A stretch of 64,000 bases of DNA from Cladochytrium replicatum (lineage: Eukaryota > Chytridiomycota > Chytridiomycetes > Cladochytriales > Cladochytriaceae), in NCBI GenBank assembly GCA_025526935.1, contig JAHLKD010000101.1:141823-205822 (forward strand), in the 5' to 3' direction. Within the stretch, counting starts at the first letter, position 1, and each line of letters starts with the position of its first letter. Shown piece by piece: positions 47,160-56,660 of the stretch. The notes beneath the pieces are model-generated. The model had not been told where the DNA came from and made no database searches. It worked only from the letters and a program-made list of their open reading frames with translations. A program made the position numbers and the translations under genes.

Positions 47160-47514
47160 ACCTGTTTGGAGCATTGCTTGTTGGAACTGTGGAGGGCATT
47201 GAACTCCAAATCGGATCCAACACAGGCATGGATCCGTAGTGCAAGCATTGATGTTATATTTGTCCTAGAGATAAGTGAGACATCAGATCAGTTAGTCACA
47301 GTGGATGTGAGAAACAAGTTGAGAGAGAGATCTTTTGTATGGGGCAATTTTTTCTTTTCGAAGTCCTGGAGAGCAAGTCAAAGGCAGAGGAGTGGCAGTT
47401 TTATTAATACAGACATCATGCGACATTATCAGCCCCATTCCACCATCCGAGTTGATAGAGTCCTCAAGCAGTACAGTTAGCAATCAAGAACAGAGATGTA
47501 TGGTTGGTGAATGT
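47160..47514 (+). mobile_element. LINE endonuclease relic, 5' half (interrupted by an hAT insertion)
   Basis: Broken plus-strand frames read KGRGVAVLLIQTSCDIIS then IKNRDVWLVNVYW, the typical early strands of an exonuclease-endonuclease-phosphatase domain of a non-LTR element. The sequence ends at the 8-bp duplication GTACTGGC. Its continuation (P-A-P-T-A-L) lies on the minus strand at 30788, 16.7 kb away. Confidence 0.6.
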
Positions 47515-47522
47515 GTACTGGC
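47515..47522. repeat. 8-bp target-site duplication half, GTACTGGC
   Basis: The bases directly left of element A' read GTACTGGC, the reverse complement of GCCAGTAC left of element A. This pair marks the original insertion site of element A, one half of which has moved with the inverted spacer. Confidence 0.9.
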
Positions 47523-47822
47523 TAAGGTTCGGCGGGTCCGGGTCGGGTCCGGGTTTCAGTGGCGACCCGCACCAAACCCTTTGGGTCGGGTCGTGTTTGT
47601 CTGGGGACCCGCCGGGTCACTGACGGGTACAAAGGGAATACCCGGACCCGAAGTGGTTGAAACCCGTACCCGACCCTGACCCGCCGGGTTTTTGCTGCCC
47701 AGGAGAGGATTGATTGAATTTTGAGTTAGACCACGGATATTTACATGAACACTTTGTGTCTGTGTGGACAGTGTGTATTTTAGAAACACTATCGTAAAAA
47801 GAAACAAAACTCCACTGAGCAA

Positions 47823-49505
47823 TCACAAGTTGATAGGTGGAACAGCCCAAATCAGCTTCTGTATCTGGTTCATATCGTCAGAGTCCCATCCACCACTGGT
47901 TACGTCCTTCGCCAACCCAGTCCTGATGAACCGATCAATGTCGTCATTTGAAAGCATGAAATCCTTGGCTAAACCTGTCTTCCAAGGTTTCCAATCCACC
48001 TCAGGGAGCGTTATGGACGAAAGATGCCCGATGTATGCCGTCCAGAACCTTAGCCACTCAGAAGGATATGCATCCACTAATGCCCTGAACATGCGATAGA
48101 TAGTGGCAGACGTACTTAGCGAATTATTGTGCCGTATCCAGTTTCCGAGCAAAATGTGCACCCTAAGAAGAGTAAGGCTGCTCCGAGAACTGCTACTTGA
48201 AGTTGATATTCGGCTTGAGCGGTCGTCTGATTCAACAAATATGGGCCGTAAAAACTCATTTCGGGAGAGGACTTCGTAGTTTACATTGACGTACTTGATT
48301 GCTGGTGGAAGAGACGGCAATTTAAGGTCATAAATAACCTCATTGATCTTATGCATCTGGAAGCAGATACCCTGGATGACCTCTTTCACCAAAAGGATAG
48401 CCGTACGACGATGCTGCTGCAGGCTAAGCAATGCAAGGGAACTCGTTGGAGAACTGGTTCGATGTACCTTCGGAATTCTACCAATCCCCTTGATAGCCGA
48501 CGATATGCTTATTAGGCCGCCTGTTGATGTTGGCGCCGCAGGTGCTGCAGCTTCTGAATGACCAGCCTGTCGTTTCAGAGCAGCAAGCTCTCCCTCCAGG
48601 GCGGTCACACGTGATTTCCATTGTGAAATCTCCTGGGAAGTTGCCTGCTTCTCCCTTTCCATTGCAGCGGTGATCTCCCTGAATCTTGCTAGCTCTTCGT
48701 GCTCGCCGTGCTGAATCAATGCACCCGCCCTGCCCAATTCATCAATGAGAGCCTTCTCTCGCACTTCTGCTGCGATGCGGGTCCTTCTCTCGTTCATTGC
48801 AGTCTCTTCAAGATCTTTTGTCATGTTCAACAGTCGTTCTGACTGTTTGAGGACCTGTTTTGTCCTTTCACGGTCCTCATCTGCTCGTTTGATGGTCGCT
48901 TGGAACTCGTCAACCTTTGCAGTGACGGGCATTCCTCTGTAAATGCCGTACTTGTGTCCCTGCCGCCTGTAAAAGTCCAGAAATGTTGTTTCCTTCTGAA
49001 AGGAAGAGCTTTTCAAGCACTCCATACGATAGGCGTTTGCTGCTGTTATGAACTCCGTTCGTCCACTGCATTCATCGTGAATTTCGTTCAGGGCTTGACG
49101 AACTAGCTTGCTGTCAGAGTTAAGTCGGTCGATCAACCCTTGAAGAACAAATCTTGGGCCGCATTCATCACGATTTGTTTGACAGTTGCTGATGAAGGCC
49201 TCCGAGTCGTAGCTGTGGCCGCTCGCTTTGAATTTTCGATACCAAAGTCGTATGTCTGAAGCAGGACAGAGTCCGTCGATGAGCAAATAGTCAGCATCCC
49301 CTTTAGTACCATGTCGCGCCGGTTTCTTTGAAGGAGCTGTCGATTTGACATCTGTCGATTTGACATCAAGGCCAACTTCTTCTGCTTCCACTTCAGAACC
49401 CGATGCCAGAGATGTTTCAGGTGCAGTCACAGGTTCTGCACTTGATTCTCTTTCAGATGATGGTCTGGATTGTTTTAACGCTCGCTTCTTTGTAGTTCGA
49501 GGCAT
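47823..49505 (-). CDS. Unrecognised second gene of the hAT element (560 residues)
   Basis: An intact minus-strand frame of 560 residues starts at 49505 and ends at 47823, about 300 bp from the transposon end, on the same strand as the transposase. I do not recognise the family. Visible parts: a basic, Ser-rich N-terminus (MPRTTKKRALKQSR); a 15-bp internal duplication giving DVKSTDVKST; a compact Trp/Cys-containing region (IRLWYRKFKASGHSYDSEAF); a charged heptad-like stretch from about residue 200 to 320 (RADEDRERTKQVLKQSERL and onwards), probably a coiled coil; and a C-terminal domain with WLRFWTAYIGHLSS and DWKPWKTGLAKDFML. The same gene is kept in element A and in the older copy C, so it belongs to the family and is not a chance capture. 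A transposition partner or regulator is possible but unproven. Confidence 0.8.
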   Translation of the reverse strand: MPRTTKKRALKQSRPSSERESSAEPVTAPETSLASGSEVEAEEVGLDVKSTDVKSTAPSKKPARHGTKGDADYLLIDGLCPASDIRLWYRKFKASGHSYDSEAFISNCQTNRDECGPRFVLQGLIDRLNSDSKLVRQALNEIHDECSGRTEFITAANAYRMECLKSSSFQKETTFLDFYRRQGHKYGIYRGMPVTAKVDEFQATIKRADEDRERTKQVLKQSERLLNMTKDLEETAMNERRTRIAAEVREKALIDELGRAGALIQHGEHEELARFREITAAMEREKQATSQEISQWKSRVTALEGELAALKRQAGHSEAAAPAAPTSTGGLISISSAIKGIGRIPKVHRTSSPTSSLALLSLQQHRRTAILLVKEVIQGICFQMHKINEVIYDLKLPSLPPAIKYVNVNYEVLSRNEFLRPIFVESDDRSSRISTSSSSSRSSLTLLRVHILLGNWIRHNNSLSTSATIYRMFRALVDAYPSEWLRFWTAYIGHLSSITLPEVDWKPWKTGLAKDFMLSNDDIDRFIRTGLAKDVTSGGWDSDDMNQIQKLIWAVPPINL

Positions 49506-49644
49506 GGTGTTTGTACTGTTTGTCGTGGGAAGATACTGGCCCGGTGTTCTTAGCCGGAATGTTACAGGAATGTATGCTATAATACTTCCCTGACACTATA
49601 GTTTTCTACCCGATCTGAAAATAATAATAAGCTAGGGAAGAAAC

Positions 49645-50860
49645 TGGCTAGTAACATTGATAGAGAGGATTCTGTCCGGGTGGACAGAATCTTATTGCTA
49701 GTAAAATTGATAGAGAGGTTAGCTGTACTTGATAGAGATCACTGAAGTACCGTCAATGAGTTGAGAAAGTGTCCGGGTGGACAGAATCTTATTGCTAGTA
49801 ACATTAATAGAGAGGTTAGCTGTACCTGATAGAAATTACTGAAGTACCGTCAATGAGTTGAGAAAGTGTCCGGGGGGACAGAATCCTATTCTACCCAGAC
49901 AGACACAGTGACACTCAGTCTCCCAGATTTCTGTCCACCCGGACACTTTCTCAACTCATTGACGGTACTTCAGTAATCTCTATCAGGTACAGCTAACCTC
50001 TCTACTAATACTACTAGCAATAGGATTCTGTCCACCCGGACACTTTCTCAACTCATTGACGGTACTTCAGTGATCTCTATCCAATACAACTAACCTCTCT
50101 ATCAATGTTACTAGCAATACGATTCTGTCCACCCGGACACTTTATCAACTCATTGACGGTACTTCAGTGATCTCTACCCAATACAACTAACCTCTCTATC
50201 AATGTTACTAGCAATAAGATTCTGTCCACCCGGACACTTTCTCAACTCATTTACGGTACTTCAGTGATCTCTACCCAATACAACTAACCTCTCTATCAAT
50301 GTTACTAGCAATACGATTCTGTCCACCCGGACACTTTCTCAACTCATTGACGGTACTTCAGTGATCTCTATCCAATACAACTAACCTCTCTATCAATGTT
50401 ACTAGCAATACGATTCTGTCCACCTGGACACTTTCTCAACTCATTGACGGGACTTCAGTAATCTCTATCAGGTACAGCTAACCTCTCTACAAATACTACT
50501 AGCAATAGGATTCTGTCCACCCGGACACTTTCTCAACTCATTGACGGTACTTCAGTGATCTCTACCCAATACAACTAACCTCTCTATCAATGTTACTAGC
50601 AATAGGATTCTGTCCACCCGGACACTTTCTCAACTCATTGACGGTACTTCAGTGATCTCTATCAAGTACAGCTAACCTCTCTAATAATGTTACTAGCAAT
50701 AAGATTCTGTCCACCCGGACACTTTCTCAACTCATTGACGGTACTTCACTGATACTTCACTGATCTCGATCAAGTACCACCAACCTCTCTACAAATACTA
50801 CTTGTAATAGGATTCTGTCCAGGCGGTCGCTTTCTCAACTCCTGGACGGTACTTCAACAG
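49645..50860. repeat. Central repeat array of element A'
   Basis: Mirror image of the array in element A: about three units reading GTGTCCGGGTGGACAG (49670-49880), a short unique segment, then about ten units reading CTGTCCACCCGGACAC (49930-50830). Unit length is 92-98 bp. Confidence 0.88.
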
Positions 50861-50887
50861 ATGAACAGTCTAAACAACAATTTATAT

Positions 50888-53323
50888 TTAAAAGAGTGGG
50901 TTATCATCAGTTGCTTCCAACTCTAATACCACATCAAAATCCTCGCCAAAATTATGCACCTTTACAAAATCCTCACTAACATCACTTTTTGAATCTAGGG
51001 AATCATTTTTGAACGGTTCTTCAGCACTCAATTGATGCAACCAGTCATGACGGCACATCAACGCATTTATTGTTCTTGGAGCAAGGCGGTTGCGAGTTGC
51101 AGGTACCAAATCAACCCCGGCTGAAAACTTTCGTTCGACTGGAGCGCTTGTTGCTGGTATTCCTAAATAGTCCATTGCCATCTGGCTTAGGGCTGGAAAG
51201 TTCACACTTCCAACGGTCTTCCACCAGTCCATAATATTGATTGGCTTCCCATCAGAATCAATACCGCGGAGTACCTGATCGCCAAGATAGCGATCCAGCT
51301 CATCTTTTTCCTCAGGAATCTCTTCTTGCCAGATGAAAACGGATCTAATGGCTCTCAAGCGTTCAGCGTCCGTTTTTTTCTGTCTATCACCGGAAGCTCC
51401 GCTCGAATCGTGTCGACGTTCTGGCGTGTTTCCAAAAACATCGGCACCACTGTTCTTGATTTTCCGTGACTTATACGATTCCTCCCAGACTTTCCGCACT
51501 AGGGTGACCTGATCCCTTCCTACATCTTTCTCCCAAGCCTTTGAAAATCGATAATATTGATCCTTAAAACGAGGATCGAGTACCGTAGCAACTGCTAAAC
51601 ACGGGCTCTTAGCGATTGAGTAATATATTCTCAGCTTATCTAGTGCATTTCGAAATGCTTTGGTGAAAGTTTCATCTAATTCTGCATCCTCTAGGTCCTC
51701 CAGTTGATCGATAAGATCGTTGTAAAATGGAATAACAAGCGGAAGTGTTGGATATCTAGACCCCTCGATTGCCTTTGATATAACCTCGAAAACACTCAAA
51801 CCATCCCGGATCTTCTGTAGGACCTCCCATTGCTTTGGATTTATTGACCAATCTTTCAAAGAATCTTCAATCCAGCATATTTTGTCCATTGCCTCTCGTA
51901 GCTGTAAGGCTCGTTTGACCATATAGAACGTGCTATTCCAGCGAGTTGTCACATCGATAATTGGTAATAGAGGAACCAGTTTCACAAATCGGCACGAATC
52001 AATAAATGAGCTTCGTCGTTTTGGGGAAGACCGGATTCCTCTGACTAGCCGTCGAAGAAGGTTTATGACATTAACGCCGGAGTTATCGTCATTTGCGACT
52101 GTGTCCCCTGCGGGCGCGAATGTATCGATAAAATCCTTTGCTGCAAGATTGATAATGTGTGCCATACACCGCATGTGTTGAGTTTCTGCAGACCACGCAA
52201 TATCCCTATCTTCCAAGAGCGTCTCCAGCTTAGCACTCATGGTAAAGTTGTTTGAACCGTTGTCGGTTGTAATGCACAATAAGCGTTCACCCGATAGCAT
52301 GCCAAATTCATCCAGACACTTGACAAGCTGACTAGCCATGGCGACGCCTTCATGCTTTCCAACCATCGGAATCATCTGCAGCAGCAAGTCCTGCGGCTCC
52401 CATTCTTTCGTGATGAAGTGGGCAGTAATTCCAAGAAAAGAAATCTGGTTCTTCGATGTCCAACAGTCAGCTGTTATTGATACTTTTGAAGGCGAACCAA
52501 CAATCAGACCTTTAATGAGCTCCTTCTGCCTATCGTAAAGATCCATCTCCTTTTGCTTCACTGCTTTTGCCGTCTTTGGTGTATAGTTTGGCTGAAAAGT
52601 CTTCAGCATGCTGACAAAGAACTCGTTCTCCACAACAGTAAAAGCCTGATTGTCTGCAGCAATCCAGTCCAAAATCGACCGCCACGCTACGTCTGGATTG
52701 AACACAAAGTTTTGCTCCTTCTCCTGCGAGCCGAAATTCAATGTCTGTTGTCCCTTGGGGACGATGTCCAACAGTCCAAGCGACCTGGCAATACTTCCAT
52801 GGTGGTTTTTCAGATGCCGGAGGAAGTTTTTTGTTGATCCCGTCTTATCGACCTTCTGGCTCCACTTGCATTTCGCAACCAAACATGTTCTCAGACCATT
52901 ATCAACCTTATAGTAATCCTTCGCTATGCCGCCTCGACTACCTCTACAGTCCGACATGCTATCAGCATCTGCGTCTGATGAAAGCATTGATGGTTGAACT
53001 GATCCAGCTGCAGGCTCCTGTCGCACTGAAGAGTCAGCAAAACTAACGTCGGCAGGAAGCTGTGGTGCATGCTGAGAAGCCGGGCCCAACTCGCTGGAGT
53101 CATTGGAAGAAGATGTGGAGCTCGGCTCTCGAGCGCTGTTGTTGCCACCGTGTCCTGATACACGTCTGCGTTTGTCCTGCATGATGTTCTCCTCGCTGGA
53201 CGCCTCTGAAATTTGGGGGGCTGGCAGACTTCGCTTCCGTGTGTCAAGCGGATGACTGTCCACTAGTCTTTGGCTTGCGTCGGACGCTGCCTTACGCTTT
53301 GGTTTAACAAAGGCGGCGTCCAT
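50888..53323 (-). CDS. hAT transposase with BED zinc finger (element A')
   Basis: An uninterrupted 811-residue frame, minus strand, identical to the element A enzyme except E45 for G and A120 for V. The BED finger (C147, C152, H170, H174), the catalytic acids D286, D354 and E730, and the CxxH pair C386/H389 are all present. Near identity of the two copies points to recent transposition or gene conversion. With an intact second gene beside it, this copy is the likeliest source of activity for the family. Confidence 0.95.
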   Translation of the reverse strand: MDAAFVKPKRKAASDASQRLVDSHPLDTRKRSLPAPQISEASSEENIMQDKRRRVSGHGGNNSAREPSSTSSSNDSSELGPASQHAPQLPADVSFADSSVRQEPAAGSVQPSMLSSDADADSMSDCRGSRGGIAKDYYKVDNGLRTCLVAKCKWSQKVDKTGSTKNFLRHLKNHHGSIARSLGLLDIVPKGQQTLNFGSQEKEQNFVFNPDVAWRSILDWIAADNQAFTVVENEFFVSMLKTFQPNYTPKTAKAVKQKEMDLYDRQKELIKGLIVGSPSKVSITADCWTSKNQISFLGITAHFITKEWEPQDLLLQMIPMVGKHEGVAMASQLVKCLDEFGMLSGERLLCITTDNGSNNFTMSAKLETLLEDRDIAWSAETQHMRCMAHIINLAAKDFIDTFAPAGDTVANDDNSGVNVINLLRRLVRGIRSSPKRRSSFIDSCRFVKLVPLLPIIDVTTRWNSTFYMVKRALQLREAMDKICWIEDSLKDWSINPKQWEVLQKIRDGLSVFEVISKAIEGSRYPTLPLVIPFYNDLIDQLEDLEDAELDETFTKAFRNALDKLRIYYSIAKSPCLAVATVLDPRFKDQYYRFSKAWEKDVGRDQVTLVRKVWEESYKSRKIKNSGADVFGNTPERRHDSSGASGDRQKKTDAERLRAIRSVFIWQEEIPEEKDELDRYLGDQVLRGIDSDGKPINIMDWWKTVGSVNFPALSQMAMDYLGIPATSAPVERKFSAGVDLVPATRNRLAPRTINALMCRHDWLHQLSAEEPFKNDSLDSKSDVSEDFVKVHNFGEDFDVVLELEATDDNPLF

Positions 53324-53439
53324 TTTTGCTGTGGTGTGGCTGGAACGTTACCGACTCTAATGTCCAGGTGCACAGAAAGCACAGCTCTCGAGGTCTGTCG
53401 TGGTAGAAATTGTTTGTTACAGAACTTCCGTTGTGACTT

Positions 53440-54140
53440 CTTGGAAAGTGTCCGGGTGGACAGAATCGTATTGCTAGTAACATTGATAGAGGTTAGTTGT
53501 ACTGGGTAGAGATAACTGAAGTACGTCAATGAGTTGAGAAAGTGTCCGGGTGGACAGAATCCTATTGCTAGTAACATTGATAGAGAGGTTAGCTGTATTG
53601 GGTAGAGATAACTGAAGTACGTCAATGAGTTGAGAAAGTGTCCGGGTGGACAGAATCGTATTGCTAGTAACATTGATAGAGAGGTTAGTTGTATTGGGTA
53701 GAGATCACTGAAGTACCGTAAATGAGTTGAGAAAGTGTCCGGGTGGACAGAATCTTATTGCTAGTAACATTGATAGAGAGGTTAGCTGTACTTGATAGAG
53801 ATCACTGAAGTACCGTCAATGAGTTGAGAAAGTGTCCAGGTGGACATAATTTTATTGCTAGTAACATTGATAGAGATGTTAGTTGTACTTGATAGAGATC
53901 ACTCAAGTACCGTCAATGAGTTAAGAAAGTGTCCGGGTGGACAGAATCTTATTGCTAGTAACATTGATAGAGAGGTTAGTTGTATTGGGTAGAGATAACT
54001 GAAGTACGTCAATGAGTTGAGAAAGTGTCCGGGTGGACAGAAAATACATGCCTCGATGTCCGTTGTGATGCAAAATTGTTTGATACATACAAAACTTATA
54101 TTGCGTCTTCTTGGAAAGTGTCCGCGTGGACAGAAAGAAC
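53440..54140 (-). repeat. Left subterminal tandem repeat array of element A'
   Basis: About eight occurrences of GTGTCCGGGTGGACAG (near 53447, 53542, 53637, 53737, 53836, 53931, 54026 and 54118), one more than in element A. Together with the central array these are candidate transposase-binding sites. Confidence 0.85.
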
Positions 54141-54342
54141 AATAGCTTCGTTTTAGATTCTCTATCACATCGGGTTTTACTCGGGTCTGACTTTTGACCC
54201 GAGAAGGGTTTTCCTACTGGACCCGATACCCGACCCGGATCCGACCCAAAAATTTTCCATGAAAACCCGGCACTCGGGTCGGGTACATTTAGTCAATGGA
54301 CCCGGACCCGACCCGAAAGACCCTAAAACCCGCCGATCCTTA

Positions 54343-54350
54343 GATACGGC
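54343..54350. repeat. 8-bp target-site duplication half, GATACGGC
   Basis: The eight bases right of element A' read GATACGGC. The partner is at 37521-37528, in reverse complement. The duplicated octamer is part of the second gene of copy C (codons of GNWIRH), which shows where A' inserted. Confidence 0.9.
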
Positions 54351-54773
54351 ACAACAATTTGCTAAGTACGTCTGCCACTAACTATCGCATGTTCAGAGCA
54401 CTGGTGGATGCATATCCTTCTGAGTTGCTAAAGTTCTGGACAGCATACATCGGGCATCTTTTGTGGATTGGAAACCTTGGAAGACAGGTTTAGCGAAGGA
54501 TTTCATGCTTTCAAATGACGACGTCAATCGGTTCATCAGGACTGGGTTGGCAAAGGACATAACCAGTGGTGGATGGGACTCTGACAATATGAACCAGATA
54601 CAGAAGCTGATTTGGGCTGTTCCACCTCTCAACTTGTGATTGTTCAGTGGAGTTTTGTTTCTCTTCACAATAGTGTTTCTAAATAACACACTGTCCACAC
54701 AGACACAAAGTGTTCATGTCAATATCCGTGTTCTAACTCAAGTTCAATCAACACTCTCCTGTGCAGCAAAAAC
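54351..54773 (+). mobile_element. Older hAT copy, remaining part (copy C, 3' end)
   Basis: The plus strand continues the second gene of the family from the Gly-Asn-Trp-Ile-Arg junction: DWKPWKTGLAKDFMLSND then VNRFIRTGLAKDITSGGWDS and WAVPPLNL with a stop near 54639, followed by the family 3' sequence up to GCAGCAAAAAC at 54773. A short deletion removes part of the SSITLPE segment. The GGGTC-rich right terminus is missing, so copy C is truncated. Confidence 0.85.
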
Positions 54774-55572
54774 TGTATTCTCTGCTCGCAAGAAATGATT
54801 TCAAAAAGAGGGGTTGGGCACCCCCAGCACTGTATCCGACAAACGCTTTCTCGCTCATGCTATCTTCCTGGCCTAGTACATCAAAATCAACTTCTTGCGC
54901 AGCTCAGCAAGTCTAAGGTGCTTCAGATTCACCTTTTTGATTGGTCACAGCTGATTCATGAGCATTAGTCTCATCATCCTGTTCCATTTTATAATTCTCT
55001 GGCTCATTTTCAGCAAATAGAGTAGATTTTGCAAGTATCTGTTTTGCTGACTTTGTGGACCAACTATGAGCTTAGGAAGTTACTCCCTACATGTTGCAAC
55101 TCTTGCGTCAATGATTGCCAATACCCAATGCTCACTGCAACTCACATTCATGCCTATTTTGTTGCATTTGCACTCCTGTTCATATTTGTTTGCACGCTTT
55201 TGACTCTTTAGCTTCTGCTTTTTAAGCCATTCCTTTTGCTTTTGCTGTGTCTTTGTTGTTCCTTCAACTATTCCTATTGCTTTTGCTGTGGCTTTGTTGT
55301 TACTGCAACCACTTGGCTGCACTCCAAATCGTTCTCAATACAATTGTAAAGAATGAGTGATAGCAAAACATTCCATGCTCGATACACAATATGGCTGACC
55401 TTTCAAATTGCTTCAGGATTCCTTAGCTTTTCAGTATTGCACGTGGCTTTGCTAAGATATGGAAGCTAGTTAAGCAAAGAGAGCAGAATTCCTGAGTATA
55501 ACGTCTGGATCTTCTTTGACGTAAGGGGTGGGACATTGAGTCATTCGCTTCGAGCACCGCTTCTATCATTGG
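54774..55572. other. Intergenic stretch, nothing recognised
   Basis: About 0.8 kb between the transposon remnant and the flavoprotein fragment. Pyrimidine-rich imperfect repeats (TTTTGCTTTTGCTGTG, 55229-55292) are the only visible feature. Confidence 0.4.
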
Positions 55573-55794
55573 TCAGTTCTCTGCAGAGTTGTAGAGTGTT
55601 GCAGCGAGTTCCCTGGCAAGGATGTATGATCCAAGAATGGCATGGGTCAGTCCCATCCCTGTAAGCGGTGTCTGTGCAAGCCCAGCGTTGCCGATGCAGA
55701 CCATGCGTGACAAATGCCATATCTTCATCTCGATCTGCTGGACTGACTTAAAGAAAAACTCCTTGGATCCCTCGATGACGTCCAAAATCGGCAT
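55573..55794 (-). pseudogene. Fragment of an FAD-dependent monooxygenase
   Basis: A 73-residue minus-strand frame contains RMVCIGNAGLAQTPLTGMGLT followed by HAILGSYILARELAATL. This resembles the second FAD-binding motif of UbiH/PHBH-type monooxygenases, where the family has GDAAH, then P and G-x-G-x-N; here GNAGL replaces GDAAH. The N-terminal nucleotide-binding GxGxxG part is absent. It is either the last exon of a gene whose other exons I cannot find, or a relic. Confidence 0.45.
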
Positions 55795-56133
55795 GATTTC
55801 TCACCAGCAGCAACCTGGGTTCACAAGGAAGTAGACGAGAGTGGGTGCCACTACAGCAGCACCTGACATCAAGATGTTTATGCTGCATAGGTAATGGATT
55901 TTGAAGTAGTTTGCATTGAAATGCTGATGATAGGAAAAAACAGACCTTCCCTTTTTGGGAGAAACCCTGCCCTGATACAGAAACAACTTTTGGTGGAAAA
56001 ACTGTAGATAATTACAGTAAATGTAGCACAGCTAAAATAATACTCTCTTTGCTCAGAAGAGAAAAGAAGCACCTTCTGGAACAGCGATCTTCTTTAAGTT
56101 GGTTAGCACAAAAAGTGTGTCACATGACTCACA

Positions 56134-56624
56134 ATGGGGAAGCGAAAGGCCAAACGGAAGGTCGAGAAAAAGGTCAAGGAGAAGCTGGCAAGGGAGTTCA
56201 ACTGTGTGTTTTGCAACCATGAGAACGCAGTCTCAGTAAAGATGTGAGCATTTCCCGTTTGAATTTTTGTCCCTCTGCCTCACATCTGGTACTCTCGTAG
56301 TGACCAGTCCAATAAGACCGGAGTCGTGCAGTGTAGAAATTGCGCCGTTGGATACCAGACTTCCATTAATGGTCAGTATGCTTTTATCTTACATTCTCAA
56401 CAACATTCTGACAATAGTTGGATATCTACTTTTGTGGGTTGGAAAAAAATGGAACAAAAGCGCTTTCGGAAGCAGTGGACGTGTATCATGAGTGGATCGA
56501 TGCGTGCGAGAGAGTCAATAAGGCACAGGGAGGGCGCCCTGGTGGTGGTGGTGGTGGTGGTGGTAGTCACAGAGACGAGGAGCTTGACGAGGACGAGGAA
56601 GAGGCATTGCTGCGGAGTGACTAG
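56134..56624 (+). CDS. ELF1: Transcription elongation factor ELF1
   Basis: Exons 56134-56243, 56301-56371 and 56461-56624 join in frame to 114 residues. A basic N-terminal tail (MGKRKAKRKVEKKVKEKL) leads into the zinc ribbon FNCVFCNHENAVSVKID (C24, C27) and VQCRNCAVGYQTSIN (C48, C51), then ALSEAVDVYHEWIDACERV. This is the complete ELF1/ELOF1 core, which binds RNA polymerase II on chromatin. The C-terminus extends into a run of nine Gly residues and an acidic tail (DEELDEDEEEALL), as in several fungi. Introns are 57 and 89 nt. Confidence 0.95.
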
Positions 56625-56660
56625 ATCATCACACGTGATTGGGACACGATCGTGTTGGGA

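Larger units (their letters stand above)
47523..54342 (-). mobile_element. hAT-type DNA transposon, element A' (6820 bp, inverted)
   Basis: Ends are TAAGGTTCGGCGGGT (47523-47537) and ACCCGCCGATCCTTA (54328-54342), the same terminal repeats as element A but in opposite orientation. The internal order is identical. A' is 96 bp longer than A, about one extra unit of the 94-bp repeat in the left array. Both genes are open here, so A' is the better candidate for an autonomous element. Its flanks (GTACTGGC and GATACGGC) differ from each other. Confidence 0.93.

Noticed and set aside
30797-54342. A and A' as long terminal repeats of one giant retroelement
   Set aside because: They are inverted, have short terminal inverted repeats and 8-bp duplications, and each carries its own transposase.
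30797-54342. False palindrome from assembly
   Set aside because: The arms differ in repeat number, residues 45 and 120 of the transposase, and a frameshift; the flanking octamers fit real insertions. Long reads should still confirm it.
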